This document shows, piece after piece, positions 43,574-52,153 of a stretch of 64,000 nt of DNA (the stretch's first letter is position 1; each line of letters begins with the position of its first letter). Under the pieces are notes generated by a model that had not been told where the DNA came from, did no database searches, and saw only the letters and a list, made by a program, of their open reading frames with translations. The DNA is from Streptomyces sp. NBC_00239 (GTDB lineage Bacteria; Actinomycetota; Actinomycetes; Streptomycetales; Streptomycetaceae): NCBI RefSeq assembly GCF_036194065.1, contig NZ_CP108095.1:1178001-1242000 (forward strand), in the 5' to 3' direction. The translations under genes and the position numbers were made by a program.

Positions 43574-43948
43574 TCAGACCTCCAGCTGGGCTTCGATGGC
43601 CTTCAGCTGGTGGCGGGCCATCGCAAGGTTGGCGCGTCCCTTGTCCAGGGCGAGGTAGAGGAAGAGGCCGTTGGCGCTGCGGCCCTTGAGCAGCCGGATC
43701 AGGTGGTACTGGCTGCCGAGGGTGATCAGGATGTCCTCGATCTCGTCGTTGAGCTTGAGCATCTCCATGGTGCGGACCTTGGCGCGCACCACGTCGGTGT
43801 TGCCCGCGGCGGCGAGGTTGAGGTCGAGTTCCTTGCCGCCGCCGACCATGCCGAGGGCCATGCCGCTGGTGTAGTCGACGAGGGCGGCACCGAGCGTGCC
43901 TTCGATGGTGGTCATCGCTTCTTTGAGAGCGGTTTCGGTGTTCGCCAT
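43574..43948 (-). CDS. Roadblock/LC7-domain protein (third of operon)
   Basis: 124 residues, one complete roadblock fold: TIEGTLGAALVDYTSGMALGMVGGGKELDLNLAAAGNTDVVRAKVRTMEMLKLNDEIEDILITLGSQYHLIRLLKG. These small proteins dimerise and act on Ras-like GTPases, as MglB does on MglA and CvnB in actinobacterial conservons. No GTPase gene lies in this cluster. It follows the second roadblock gene after 104 bases. Confidence 0.9.
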   Translation of the reverse strand: MANTETALKEAMTTIEGTLGAALVDYTSGMALGMVGGGKELDLNLAAAGNTDVVRAKVRTMEMLKLNDEIEDILITLGSQYHLIRLLKGRSANGLFLYLALDKGRANLAMARHQLKAIEAQLEV

Positions 43949-44052
43949 GAGGGGTTTCGTCCTTTTCTGGTGTCGCGTCGTGCGAAGCGCGAAGGCGCCT
44001 TCGGTCGTGTGGTCGCGGCCGGTGCGGTCGCGGTCGGTGCGCGTGGTCCGGG

Positions 44053-44442
44053 TCAGGTCGCGCGGCGGGCGAGTGCCTCGTCCACGAGTTCGCCGATGCG
44101 GACGCTGGAGCGGCGGGCCTCCAGGTGGAGGCGGCCGACGTTGATGCGCGGTTCGGCCAGCAGGGTCAGCACGGCGGAGCTGCCGGCGGCGTAGGTCGCC
44201 ACGTATCCGTGGTCGCCGCGGACCAGCAGCTCGCGGAAGCCGCCCTGCCCGGTTATGTCGGTCAGGCGCTGGGCGACGCCGAGCGCGGAGGCGGTCAGCG
44301 CGGCGACGCTCTCGGCCTCGCCGGCCGGGGTCTCGCGCGCAAGGACCAGGCCGTCCACGCTGGCGGCGAGTGCGCCGGTCAGTTGCGGCAGCCGTGCTCT
44401 TAAGCGGCGGAGCTCACCGAGCACTTCAGGCTCTGCCGTCAT
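44053..44442 (-). CDS. Roadblock/LC7-domain protein with TTA codon (second of operon)
   Basis: 129 residues from ATG 44442, with AAAGGAGA upstream. After a charged N-terminal helix (ELRRLRARLPQLTGALAAS), the roadblock fold continues with VDGLVLARETPAGEAESVAALTASALGVAQRLTD and the strand/helix pair GDHGYVATYAAGSSAVLTLLAEPRINVGRLHLEARR. Leu14 is encoded by TTA (44403-44401) followed by the rare AGA, so translation should need the bldA tRNA. This would tie the cluster to morphological development. Confidence 0.88.
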   Translation of the reverse strand: MTAEPEVLGELRRLRARLPQLTGALAASVDGLVLARETPAGEAESVAALTASALGVAQRLTDITGQGGFRELLVRGDHGYVATYAAGSSAVLTLLAEPRINVGRLHLEARRSSVRIGELVDEALARRAT

Positions 44443-44557
44443 CAGCTGTCTCCTTTCGTTGTGGCTCCGGTTCGCCGGCCTCCCGGTGCGCTGGCGCATC
44501 GGGAGCCTCATGACGGTCTACGCGGGGCCCGGCCGGTGGAACGGGGGAAGAGCAGGG

Positions 44558-45331
44558 TCACAGGGTTGCCTCCAAGGCGTCACGGAGCCGACGGAGCAGG
44601 GCGATGTCCGGGGAGGCGACCTGCGTTACCCAGCCGGGCAGGGCGGACGGTGGTACGGGGGTGGGGTCGTGAGGCGTCTCGACCAGGCCGGTGGCGGCGA
44701 GCCGGCGTACTTCCAGCAACGTGTGGAACGCGGAGCGGCCCAGCTCCCAGGCGAGGGCCGCCGGCGTGCGCACCCCGTCGGCCTTGCGCAGCAGGGCGCG
44801 CTGGCGCGGGGTGACGGTCTGGCCGGGGGCCGCCCGGCGGGGCACGACGGGGGCGGCGTCGAGCGCCGGGTAGGGCCAGACCGTGTCGAGGAGTTCGCGC
44901 CTGCGTATCGTCTCGCGTTCGACGGCGTCGGCCGACACGGAGCGCAGGGAGCCGATCCAGTGGGTGGCGCCGCGGCGGAACCGGGTGGGGCCGCTGCCCG
45001 GTGCGAGGGCGAAGAAGGCGGCGTCGAAGACCGCGCCGAGGTGGCAGATCTCCAGTTCGCCGCCGCCGACCCGGCCGCTCTCGACGAGGAACCGGCCGAC
45101 CTGGCGGCGGGCTCCGGCCCGGTCGACGGCCTCCTGCCAGCCGGCGAGCGGCAGCCGTCCGCCGGCGGTGAGGAGGACGTCGAGGCCGGGGGTCGCGGGG
45201 CTTTCGGCGTGCACGACCCGGCCGTTCTCCAGGAAGAGGGTGCCGTGGTCGCGCAGCAGGGCTCCGGTGGCGCGTTCCTCCGCGAGTCTGAGCAGCATCG
45301 GGGAGACGGCGACCGCCGTGTGGACGCTCAT
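44558..45331 (-). CDS. DUF4388-like protein of the roadblock operon
   Basis: 257 residues. The N-terminal half (LLRLAEERATGALLRDHGTLFLENGRVVHAESPATPGLDVLLTAGG) resembles DUF4388/PATAN-type domains, which often join roadblock or receiver domains in signalling. The C-terminal half looks like a winged helix (TPRQRALLRKADGVRTPAALAWELGRSAFHTLLEVRRLAATGLVETP), so DNA binding is possible. Its start overlaps the upstream roadblock stop (ATGA). A signalling adaptor or transcription factor are the two options. Confidence 0.8.
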   Translation of the reverse strand: MSVHTAVAVSPMLLRLAEERATGALLRDHGTLFLENGRVVHAESPATPGLDVLLTAGGRLPLAGWQEAVDRAGARRQVGRFLVESGRVGGGELEICHLGAVFDAAFFALAPGSGPTRFRRGATHWIGSLRSVSADAVERETIRRRELLDTVWPYPALDAAPVVPRRAAPGQTVTPRQRALLRKADGVRTPAALAWELGRSAFHTLLEVRRLAATGLVETPHDPTPVPPSALPGWVTQVASPDIALLRRLRDALEATL

Positions 45332-45759
45332 CCCAGGACCAGCTCCCCGGCGAGGTCGCGCAGGCGGATGCGGGCGAGCGCGAGGTTTCCCTCGGTGCGG
45401 TCGAGCCAGAGGTGGAGGAAGACGCTGCTGTCGAAGCTGGTCTCCACGAAGCGCAGGACGTGGTAGCCGGTGCGGGTGGTGACGATGACGTCTTCGAGGG
45501 GCGGGCCCTGGGGGCCGGGCGGGGCGTCGGGGTCCGTGGCGGACGTGCCGGGCGCAGTGGCGGGCCCGGGTGCGAAGGATTCGTATTCGGCCGCGGCACG
45601 GGCCAGTTCGGCGGTTTCGGCGGCGGTGGTCTCGTGGTCGCCGACGGGCGATTCTCCGGCCGTGCCGAGCGCCAGGCCGCTGCTCCAGTCCACCAGTGCG
45701 GCACCGAGGGCGCCGGGCACCGCCATGGCCTCGGACAGGCATTCATCGATCCCGGGCAC
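45328..45759 (-). CDS. Roadblock/LC7-domain protein (first of operon), GTG start
   Basis: 143 residues from GTG 45759, chosen because GGGAGGGGAG lies directly upstream. Core: ECLSEAMAVPGALGAALVDWSSGLALGTAGE and DVIVTTRTGYHVLRFVETSFDSSVFLHLWLDRTEGNLALARIRLRDLA. A Pro/Ala-rich insert of ~30 residues splits the fold between helix and strand. The stop overlaps the DUF4388-like start, so the two are made together. Confidence 0.88.
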   Translation of the reverse strand: MPGIDECLSEAMAVPGALGAALVDWSSGLALGTAGESPVGDHETTAAETAELARAAAEYESFAPGPATAPGTSATDPDAPPGPQGPPLEDVIVTTRTGYHVLRFVETSFDSSVFLHLWLDRTEGNLALARIRLRDLAGELVLG

Positions 45760-45893
45760 GCGGGCTCCCCTCCCTGCCGACCGTGCGAGTACGCGGTACG
45801 CGTGACGGCGACGACACAGCACGCTACTCAACATCTGTGGGGAGGAAGTGTGTTCGGGCACATTCCATCGGAACATGCCGAAAAACAGCGGCA

Positions 45894-45922
45894 GGCGGCC
45901 GGAAGAAGATCTTCCGCCCGCC
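45894..45922 (-). terminator. Intrinsic terminator with T-tract after the oxidoreductase gene
   Basis: Arms 45894-45906 and 45910-45922 pair over 13 positions (one mismatch) with a 3-base loop. In the minus direction the stem is soon followed by GCTGTTTTTCGG, a rare true U-tract for this genome. It lies 80 bases past the oxidoreductase stop. A perfect palindrome GTGACCGGTCAC (45938-45949) sits between. Confidence 0.8.
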
Positions 45923-46003
45923 TGAGCTGACCGTTCGGTGACCGGTCACGATCATTGCCGACCGCCCGGGACCGGTCGACGCAGGTCCGCGGGCCCCGCC
46001 GGC

Positions 46004-46936
46004 TCAGATCTCGATGATGATCTTTCCGGCGGCGTGGCCGGTCTGGCTGAGTTCGAACGCGTCGGCGAGTTCGGCCAGCGGGAAGGTGCGGGCCACGGGG
46101 ACGGTCAGCTGCCCCTGGTCGGCGAGCCGGCCGAGCTCTTCCAGGTCGCTGCCGACCGGGCGCACCCACATCCACTGGCCGCCCGCGCCGAGCACGGTGT
46201 GGTCGGCGATGGAGGCGTGCCGGCCGCCGTCGCGGAGCACTGCGAGGGTGACGTCGAGGACCCCGCCGACGAAGTCGGCGACGACGCCGACGCCCTCGGG
46301 GACGAGTTCACGCACCCGGTCGGTGAGGCCTTCTCCGTACTGCACGGGTTCGGCGCCGAGTTCGCGCACCCGGTCGTGGTTGCGCGGGGAGGCGGTGCCG
46401 ATCACCCGGGCGCCGAGGGCGCGGGCGATCTGCACGCCGAGCGAGCCCACTCCGCCGGCCGCGCCGTGCACGAGCACCGTGTCGTCCTCGCCGACGCCCA
46501 GGCGGGTGAGCAGCTGGTAGGCGGTGAGTCCGGCGAGCGGCAGGCCGGCGGCCTGGTCCCAGCTCAGCGAGGCGGGCTTGTGGGCGAGCGAGCGGACGGG
46601 GACGGTGACGTACTCGGCGAAGGTGCCGCCGTGCACGTAGTCCTTGCGCGCGTAAGCGAAGACCTCGTCGCCCACCGAGAACTCGGGGGTGTCGATGCCG
46701 TTGGCCTCGACGGTGCCGGCCACGTCCCAGCCGGGGACGACCGGGAACACCACGTCCATCAGCCCGTCGAGGTGGCCGCCCATGATCTTCCAGTCGACCG
46801 GGTTGACGGCCGCCCGCCGGACCTTGACGAGCAGTTCCCCGGGGCCGTACTTCGGGCGCGGCAGCCGGGTCTCCTCGAGTACGCCGTTCTCACCGTACGA
46901 CGCGTACGCCATGGCCCGCATGGTGTCCTCGGACAT
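46004..46936 (-). CDS. NADPH-dependent quinone oxidoreductase-type MDR enzyme
   Basis: 310 residues from ATG 46936 (GGAGGCC upstream). GroES-like domain (NPVDWKIMGG, VVPGWDVAGTVEANG) then a Rossmann domain with VHGAAGGVGSLGVQIARALGARVIGTAS. It lacks the catalytic and structural zinc cysteines, which places it among zinc-independent quinone/enone reductases. It reduces alpha,beta-unsaturated ketones or quinones with NADPH; substrate unknown. Confidence 0.92.
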   Translation of the reverse strand: MSEDTMRAMAYASYGENGVLEETRLPRPKYGPGELLVKVRRAAVNPVDWKIMGGHLDGLMDVVFPVVPGWDVAGTVEANGIDTPEFSVGDEVFAYARKDYVHGGTFAEYVTVPVRSLAHKPASLSWDQAAGLPLAGLTAYQLLTRLGVGEDDTVLVHGAAGGVGSLGVQIARALGARVIGTASPRNHDRVRELGAEPVQYGEGLTDRVRELVPEGVGVVADFVGGVLDVTLAVLRDGGRHASIADHTVLGAGGQWMWVRPVGSDLEELGRLADQGQLTVPVARTFPLAELADAFELSQTGHAAGKIIIEI

Positions 46937-47097
46937 GATTCCCGGCCTCCTGTGCCCTGGTGTCTGACTCGCGGCGACCAGCCAACCACACCGGCCGCCG
47001 GGTCCCCGCGAGGCGTGGCGGGGACCGGGCGAACACCCTTCCCCGGCCTACGCCTTCCGCCCGGCCAGCGCCCCCCGCCTGCGCCGTCGGGCCCCGC

Positions 47098-47787
47098 CTA
47101 CGCCTTCCGCTTCGTCCGCAGCACGCAGTCCCCGCAGAGGCCGGCGCCCTCCACCCGGTAGTACAGGCAGCAGCTGTTGCGTACGAAGGCGAAGCCGAGG
47201 CCCTCCTCGTGGACGAACGTGCCGGACCCGGCGAGCGGTCCGGCCTCCAGCAGGGCGGCGACCAGCGGCACCGGCGGGTACGGGGTCCGCGGCAGCCGAC
47301 CGGTCAGCACCCGCAGGGCGCCCACCAGCGCGGACGCCGAATTGCCGCGCAGCACCTTCGGGGAGAGCCCGTAGCCGGCCCGCACGGACGCGTCGAGGAC
47401 CCGCAGGTTGCCTTCGATCAGGGCGTCGAAACCGGCTGCCGCCGGGCCGGGCACCGCCCGCGGCGCGGGCAGGGCCAGCTGGAGCGAGCCGCCGCGCGGC
47501 AGCCGCCACCGCACCCGGTCGGGTGCCAGGTCCGGGACCCGGCCGCCGAGCGCGGCGGCGCCGAGGGCCAGCGACCACAGCCGGGAGGCGATGCCGAGCT
47601 GGGCGGTGGAGGCGGCGACCCGGTCCGGCCCGGTGCCGATGCGCCGGCCGACCTCCGCGACGTACCCGCCGAGTCCGGCGCCGTACAGCTCGCTCAGCGG
47701 CCGGAACCCGCCGGGCCCGGCATCTCCCTCGGCCGGGGCCTGCGGGTCGGCGGTGAAGAACGGGCCGACGGCCGCCAGTTCGCTCAT
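47098..47787 (-). CDS. FhuF-like (2Fe-2S) ferric-siderophore reductase
   Basis: 229 residues from ATG 47787; GTG 47799 is an alternative four codons earlier. The C-terminal NSCCLYYRVEGAGLCGDCVL gives the C-C-x10-C-x2-C motif that binds the [2Fe-2S] cluster in FhuF proteins. The remainder is helical. FhuF reduces iron(III) from imported siderophores. No siderophore operon is adjacent, so it may serve as a free-standing reductase. Confidence 0.9.
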   Translation of the reverse strand: MSELAAVGPFFTADPQAPAEGDAGPGGFRPLSELYGAGLGGYVAEVGRRIGTGPDRVAASTAQLGIASRLWSLALGAAALGGRVPDLAPDRVRWRLPRGGSLQLALPAPRAVPGPAAAGFDALIEGNLRVLDASVRAGYGLSPKVLRGNSASALVGALRVLTGRLPRTPYPPVPLVAALLEAGPLAGSGTFVHEEGLGFAFVRNSCCLYYRVEGAGLCGDCVLRTKRKA

Positions 47788-47850
47788 GATCTCTTCCACC
47801 GCGCCAGTATCGCCCCCGCCCCCGGGCCCCTCCCCGGCCCCTCCCGGGTC

Positions 47851-48549
47851 CTACCCGTCCAGCTGCGCCCGGGCACTGTCCAGGAGCATCTCCAGGACCA
47901 CCGGATAGGCGCTGTCCTTCATGCGCGCGGCGAGCAGCGGGGCGGTGGCCGCGATGTGCGGGTAGGTCTCGGCGGGCAGCCGGGCGTAGGTGGTCTCCCA
48001 CATCTCCTCGTCGGCGGCGCGCGCCTCCGCCGCCAGGGCCAGGGCGCCCGCGTCCAGGGCCGCGAAGGCCAGGCTCTGGTCGATGAAGGCGTGGTAGATC
48101 CGCACCGCGGCCGGGTCGGGGAAGCCCGCGGTGCGCAGCACTCCGAGGACCGCCTCGTCCGCGGCGATCTCCCGGGGCCGCCCGGTGACGCGGCTGGCGG
48201 TGAGGACGGCCGCCTGGGGGTGGGCGAGGTAGGCGCGGTGGATGCGCAGACCCAGGTCGCGCAGGTCGCGGCGCCAGTCGCCGGTGGCCGTCCAGCCGTC
48301 GAGGGCCCGCCCGGTCAGCTCCGCCCCGATGGCTCGGGTCAGCTCGTCCATGCCCGCGAAGTAGCGGTAGAGGGTGCTCGGGTCGGCGCCGAGGGCCGCG
48401 CCCAGCCGCCGGGCGCTGAGGCCCGCGCTGCCGTGCTCGCGCAGCATCCGCAGCGCGGTCTCGACGATCAGGGCCTCGGAGAGCACGGTCCCGCCGCGCG
48501 TGGGACGGCGCCGCCTGCGCGCCTCCTCGGGCACCACCTGCTTGGCCAT
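47851..48549 (-). CDS. TetR-family transcriptional regulator
   Basis: 232 residues. The HTH (IVETALRMLREHGSAGLSARRLGAALGADPSTLYRYFAGMDELTRAIG) spans about residues 28-75; the helical ligand domain follows, ending in MLLDSARAQLDG. It is divergent from the saccharopine dehydrogenase-like gene, whose AT-richer promoter region (48600-48635) is the likely operator site. Confidence 0.93.
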   Translation of the reverse strand: MAKQVVPEEARRRRRPTRGGTVLSEALIVETALRMLREHGSAGLSARRLGAALGADPSTLYRYFAGMDELTRAIGAELTGRALDGWTATGDWRRDLRDLGLRIHRAYLAHPQAAVLTASRVTGRPREIAADEAVLGVLRTAGFPDPAAVRIYHAFIDQSLAFAALDAGALALAAEARAADEEMWETTYARLPAETYPHIAATAPLLAARMKDSAYPVVLEMLLDSARAQLDG

Positions 48550-48721
48550 GTTCGCGCCTCCTCCGCCTGGGGTCCGCCGGCGGTCCGCCGACCGGGCGAG
48601 CTTATGCCAACACCATTGACGTTATCTCGGCGGCGCGGGTTTCATCGCCTGGCAGGGCCCCGGGCGATCCGGGCGCCCGTCCCCCCGTCTCCTCCCTGTC
48701 TCCACGGAAGAGGGTTCTGCC

Positions 48722-49951
48722 ATGCGCGTCCTCCTGATCGGTGCCGGCGGCGTCGGCACCGCGATCACCCGGATCGCGGCCCGCCGGTCGTTCTTCACCC
48801 GCTTCACGGTCGCCGACTACGAGCTGTCGCGCGCCGAGGCCGCCGCGGCCTCGGCCGGCGGCCCCGGGGCGGCGGACACCCGCTTCGACGCGTGCCGCCT
48901 CGACGCGTCCGACGAGGCGGCCGTGACCGCGTTCCTCACCGGGGGCCGGTACGACGTCCTGGTCAACGGCACCGATCCGCGGTTCGTACTGCCGCTGTTC
49001 CGCGCCGCGCTGGCGGCCGGCACCCACTACCTCGACATGGCGATGTCCCTGTCGTACCCGCACCCGGAGCGCCCGTACGAGCTCACCGGCGTCAAGCTGG
49101 GCGACGCGCAGTTCGAGCTGGCCGCCCAGTGGGAGAAGTCCGGGCGCCTCGCGCTGTGCGGCATGGGCGTGGAGCCGGGCCTCTCCGACGTCTTCGCCCG
49201 CTACGCGGCGGACGAGCTGTTCGACGAGATCGAGGAGGTCGGCATCCGCGACGGCGCGAACCTGACCGTCGAGGGCTACGACTTCGCCCCCTCCTTCAAC
49301 ATCTGGACCACCATCGAGGAGTGTCTGAACCCGCCGGTGGTCTACGAGGCGGACCGCGGCTGGTTCACGACGGAGCCGTTCAGCGAGCCCGAGGTCTTCG
49401 ACTTCCCCGAGGGCATCGGCCCGGTCGAGTGCGTGAACGTCGAGCACGAGGAGGTGCTGCTGGTCCCCCGCTGGGTGGACGCCAAGCGGGTGACGTTCAA
49501 GTACGGTCTGGGCGCCGACTTCATCGACAAGCTGAAGACCCTGCACGCCCTGGGCCTGGACCGCACCGAGCCGGTCACCGTGCGGACCGACGGGGGCCCG
49601 GCCCGGGTGTCGCCGCGCGACGTGGTCGCGGCGGCGCTCCCGGACCCGGCCACGCTGGGCGACCGGATGACCGGCAAGACGTGCGCCGGCACCTGGGTGA
49701 AGGGCGTCAAGGACGGCCGCCCGCGCGAGGTGTACCTCTACCACGTGGTCGACAACCAGTGGTCGATGCGCGAGTACGGCTCCCAGGCCGTCGTCTGGCA
49801 GACGGCCGTGAACCCGGTGGTCGCGCTGGAGCTGCTCGCGAACGGCGGCTGGGACGGGGCCGGTGTCCTCGGCCCGGAGGCCCTCCCGCCCCGCCCCTTC
49901 CTGGACCTGCTCACCGCGTACGGATCCCCGTGGGGCGTCCGCGAACAGTGA
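48722..49951 (+). CDS. Saccharopine dehydrogenase-like oxidoreductase
   Basis: 409 residues. N-terminal Rossmann fold with LLIGAGGVGTAITRIAARR and acidic ADYE for NAD binding. The middle (LAAGTHYLDMAMSLSYPH, LCGMGVEPGLSDVFARYAADELFDEI) is the conserved saccharopine-dehydrogenase/carboxynorspermidine-synthase body. It probably oxidises or forms an amino-acid-derived secondary amine; which one is unclear. The divergent TetR gene is a likely regulator. Confidence 0.9.
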   Translation: MRVLLIGAGGVGTAITRIAARRSFFTRFTVADYELSRAEAAAASAGGPGAADTRFDACRLDASDEAAVTAFLTGGRYDVLVNGTDPRFVLPLFRAALAAGTHYLDMAMSLSYPHPERPYELTGVKLGDAQFELAAQWEKSGRLALCGMGVEPGLSDVFARYAADELFDEIEEVGIRDGANLTVEGYDFAPSFNIWTTIEECLNPPVVYEADRGWFTTEPFSEPEVFDFPEGIGPVECVNVEHEEVLLVPRWVDAKRVTFKYGLGADFIDKLKTLHALGLDRTEPVTVRTDGGPARVSPRDVVAAALPDPATLGDRMTGKTCAGTWVKGVKDGRPREVYLYHVVDNQWSMREYGSQAVVWQTAVNPVVALELLANGGWDGAGVLGPEALPPRPFLDLLTAYGSPWGVREQ

Positions 49952-49970
49952 CGGCGTGCGCCGGTGTCCG

Positions 49971-50972
49971 TCAGCCGGCGGCGGGCACCCCGGCCCCGGG
50001 CGGCGTGGGCGTCCCGGCGGGCGGAGCGGCGGCGGGCGGGGCCGGCGGGTACGGGATCGCGGCCAGGACCGGGATCAGGGACTCCTCCTCGTAGTCGAGG
50101 TGCGCGCGCAGTTCCCCTGACATCCGGTCGAGGTCCGCGAGGAAACGGCCGGGGTCGGCGGTGGTGACGCGGCCGAGCAGGTCGAGCAGGTCGGTCCTGA
50201 TCCGGGCCACCGTCCGGTGCTCCTCCCGCAGCCGCGCCAGCGGCCCGGCGAGGTGCGGATGCTCCGCCGCGAGGGCGGGGAACACGTGGGCGTCCTCGGC
50301 GGTGTGGTGGAAGCCCAGCGATTCGCAGAACGCCAGGCAGTGCTGGCGCAGCTGGAGCCCGAGGCCGGGCCCCGGCACGTGCCCCTCGCCCCGGTGGGCG
50401 GCCCGTTCGGCGAAGTGGGCCGCGGCCTCCTCGCGTACGTGGCCGAGCTGGGCCCGCAGCCAGGAGTGGATCTCGATCAGCTTCTCGGCCATGTTCGACG
50501 GCGCGGCGGGCGCTTCGCCGGGCGGCGGGCCGGTGCGCTCCAGCACGACGACGGGCAGGGTGCGGGTGGTCTGCCGCTGGTAGTCGCCGTAGCCGGGCTG
50601 GGCTTCTACGACCTGCCGGAACAGCCGGTCGCGGCGCTCCCCCTCGGCGGGCACGGCGACGGCTTCGAACTCCTCGGTGCCCAGCTCCACGCGGACCATC
50701 GGGTGGGCGAGGAGGTTGTGGTACCAGGCGGGGTGCCGGGGCGCGCCGCCCGCCGACCCGATGACGGTCAGCAGTCCGCCGATGCGGACGTATCCGAGGG
50801 GGACCGTGCGCTCGTCACCCGAGCGGGCGCCGACGGTGGTCAGGAGCAGCAGGTCGCCGCCCTCGAAGGGGCCGCCGACCCGGCCGCCACGGGCGCGGAA
50901 TTCGTCGATGACGCCCTGATTGAACGCGGCGAACGTGTCGGAGCCGGCAGGGGTGGATTCGGAAGAAGGCAT
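49971..50972 (-). CDS. Fusion of F420-dependent nitroreductase (DDN-like) and hemerythrin domains
   Basis: 333 residues from ATG 50972. Residues 10-150 are the DDN/DUF385 split-barrel (FRARGGRVGGPFEGGDLLLLTTVGARSGDERTVPLGYVRIGGLLTVIGSAGG, HPAWYHNLLAHPMVRVELG). Residues ~165-300 form an HHE hemerythrin-like bundle with paired histidines (EIHSWLRAQLGHVREE, FHHTAEDAHVFPAL, EEHRTVARIRTDL, AHLDYEEESLIPVL). It joins an F420 flavoenzyme to an O2/NO-sensing di-iron bundle; a role in nitro, quinone or nitrosative stress is likely. A Pro/Ala tail ends it. Confidence 0.92.
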   Translation of the reverse strand: MPSSESTPAGSDTFAAFNQGVIDEFRARGGRVGGPFEGGDLLLLTTVGARSGDERTVPLGYVRIGGLLTVIGSAGGAPRHPAWYHNLLAHPMVRVELGTEEFEAVAVPAEGERRDRLFRQVVEAQPGYGDYQRQTTRTLPVVVLERTGPPPGEAPAAPSNMAEKLIEIHSWLRAQLGHVREEAAAHFAERAAHRGEGHVPGPGLGLQLRQHCLAFCESLGFHHTAEDAHVFPALAAEHPHLAGPLARLREEHRTVARIRTDLLDLLGRVTTADPGRFLADLDRMSGELRAHLDYEEESLIPVLAAIPYPPAPPAAAPPAGTPTPPGAGVPAAG

Positions 50973-51409
50973 GGCTGTGAAACTCTCCGGGCAGGTGTGG
51001 GAAAACGCGGAAACGCGTGACGCCGAATGCGTCATGGCGGAATGCGTGAAGGCGCGCCGGAATGCGCGAGCCCCTGCCGGGAACAGAAAACGGCGAATCC
51101 CTGCGCACGGTCGGCAAAGACCGTCACGGCGCGACGAACACGGCCCGGAGCGGGCCGGAACACGCGGGAGCGCTCACGCAGGAAGGGAACAGGGGCGGCG
51201 CACGGAGGCGCTCGGGTCAGACGCGCAAAGCGGAGTGTGAACTCATGACATCGCCCCTTTGTGAAGGATGCTCGCCCGGCGGTCGGCCTGCCCATTACTT
51301 TCCGGCCGACGCCACGCGGCATCGCCCCCATTACAACCACCGCGCCGCGCGCTGTCAACACGGACTTCCGCCGGGCCGGTCGCGCGCGGCGCGTTCCGCG
51401 CGGGTTTCC
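50973..51409. other. 437-base intergenic region with short repeats, no gene
   Basis: Six-frame reading gives only low-complexity shadows. Three GAATGCG heptamers (51025, 51040 and 51060 starts) sit just upstream of the DDN-hemerythrin gene, spaced 15 and 20 bases; they may be a regulator site. The remainder is unremarkable and includes a moderately AT-rich piece near 51290-51360, the probable promoter end of the VOC gene's downstream region. Confidence 0.45.
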
Positions 51410-51904
51410 CTATGCCCCGTCATACGCCTTCTGCAGCGCGGAGATATCGAGCTTCTTCATCTTCAGCATGGCCGCCGTCGCACGGGCGGCCCGCTCCTGG
51501 TCCTCGTCCGCGATCATGTCGATGAGCGCGCGGGGCACGACCTGCCAGCAGACCCCGTACCTGTCCTTCAGCCATCCGCAGGCGAGCTCCTGCCCGCCGT
51601 CCGCGGTGAGCGCGTCCCAGTAGCGGTCGATCTCCTCCTGGTCCGCGCAGTGGATCTGGAAGGAGACGGCCTCGTTGAAGGTGAACTGGGGTCCGCCGTT
51701 GAGGGCGACGAAATCCTGGCCGTTGATCGTGAATTCCACCGTCACGACGGATCCGGCCGGGCCGGGACCCGCGTCGGTGTAGCGGACGGTCCGGCCGAGG
51801 GCGGAATTCCCGAAGACCGACACGTAGTGGCGTGCGGCCTCTTCGGCCTGCGTGTCGAACCACAGGTACGTGGTGAAACCGCCGGTGGAATTCTCGGTGG
51901 ACAT
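51410..51904 (-). CDS. VOC-superfamily (PhnB-like) protein
   Basis: 164 residues from ATG 51904 (GAGGAGG upstream). The glyoxalase/bleomycin-resistance fold is clear: TYLWFDTQAEEAARHYVSVFGNSALG and ADQEEIDRYWDALTADGGQELACGWLKDRYGVCWQVVP, typical of the PhnB-like 3-demethylubiquinone-methyltransferase-like group. The C-terminal KMKKLDISALQKAYDG is also family-typical. Biological role unknown. Confidence 0.92.
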   Translation of the reverse strand: MSTENSTGGFTTYLWFDTQAEEAARHYVSVFGNSALGRTVRYTDAGPGPAGSVVTVEFTINGQDFVALNGGPQFTFNEAVSFQIHCADQEEIDRYWDALTADGGQELACGWLKDRYGVCWQVVPRALIDMIADEDQERAARATAAMLKMKKLDISALQKAYDGA

Positions 51905-52153
51905 GACTGCCTCCTCGCGTTCGGGCCGCCGCACCGGTCATGCGTACGCGGTCGGCAGGTGCGGTCATACAGGCAGAGAACGGCCGGGTGGCGGAAACTC
52001 ATCGGCGGCCCCCTCGGATGGCTCATGAATCCGCCCGGCACCGGTCGCCCGGCGGGGCGTGCCGCCCTCTGTCCGGCGGCACGGATAGCGGACAGTCCGC
52101 TCCGCTGAGGAGGTCGATTTCCGGCCAGGGCCCGCGTTGGAGAGGATGGGGCC

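Noticed and set aside
50920..51248. Small plus-strand frames in the 51-kb gap
   Set aside because: They share basic low-complexity content, lack ribosome sites, and overlap the opposite gene's start.
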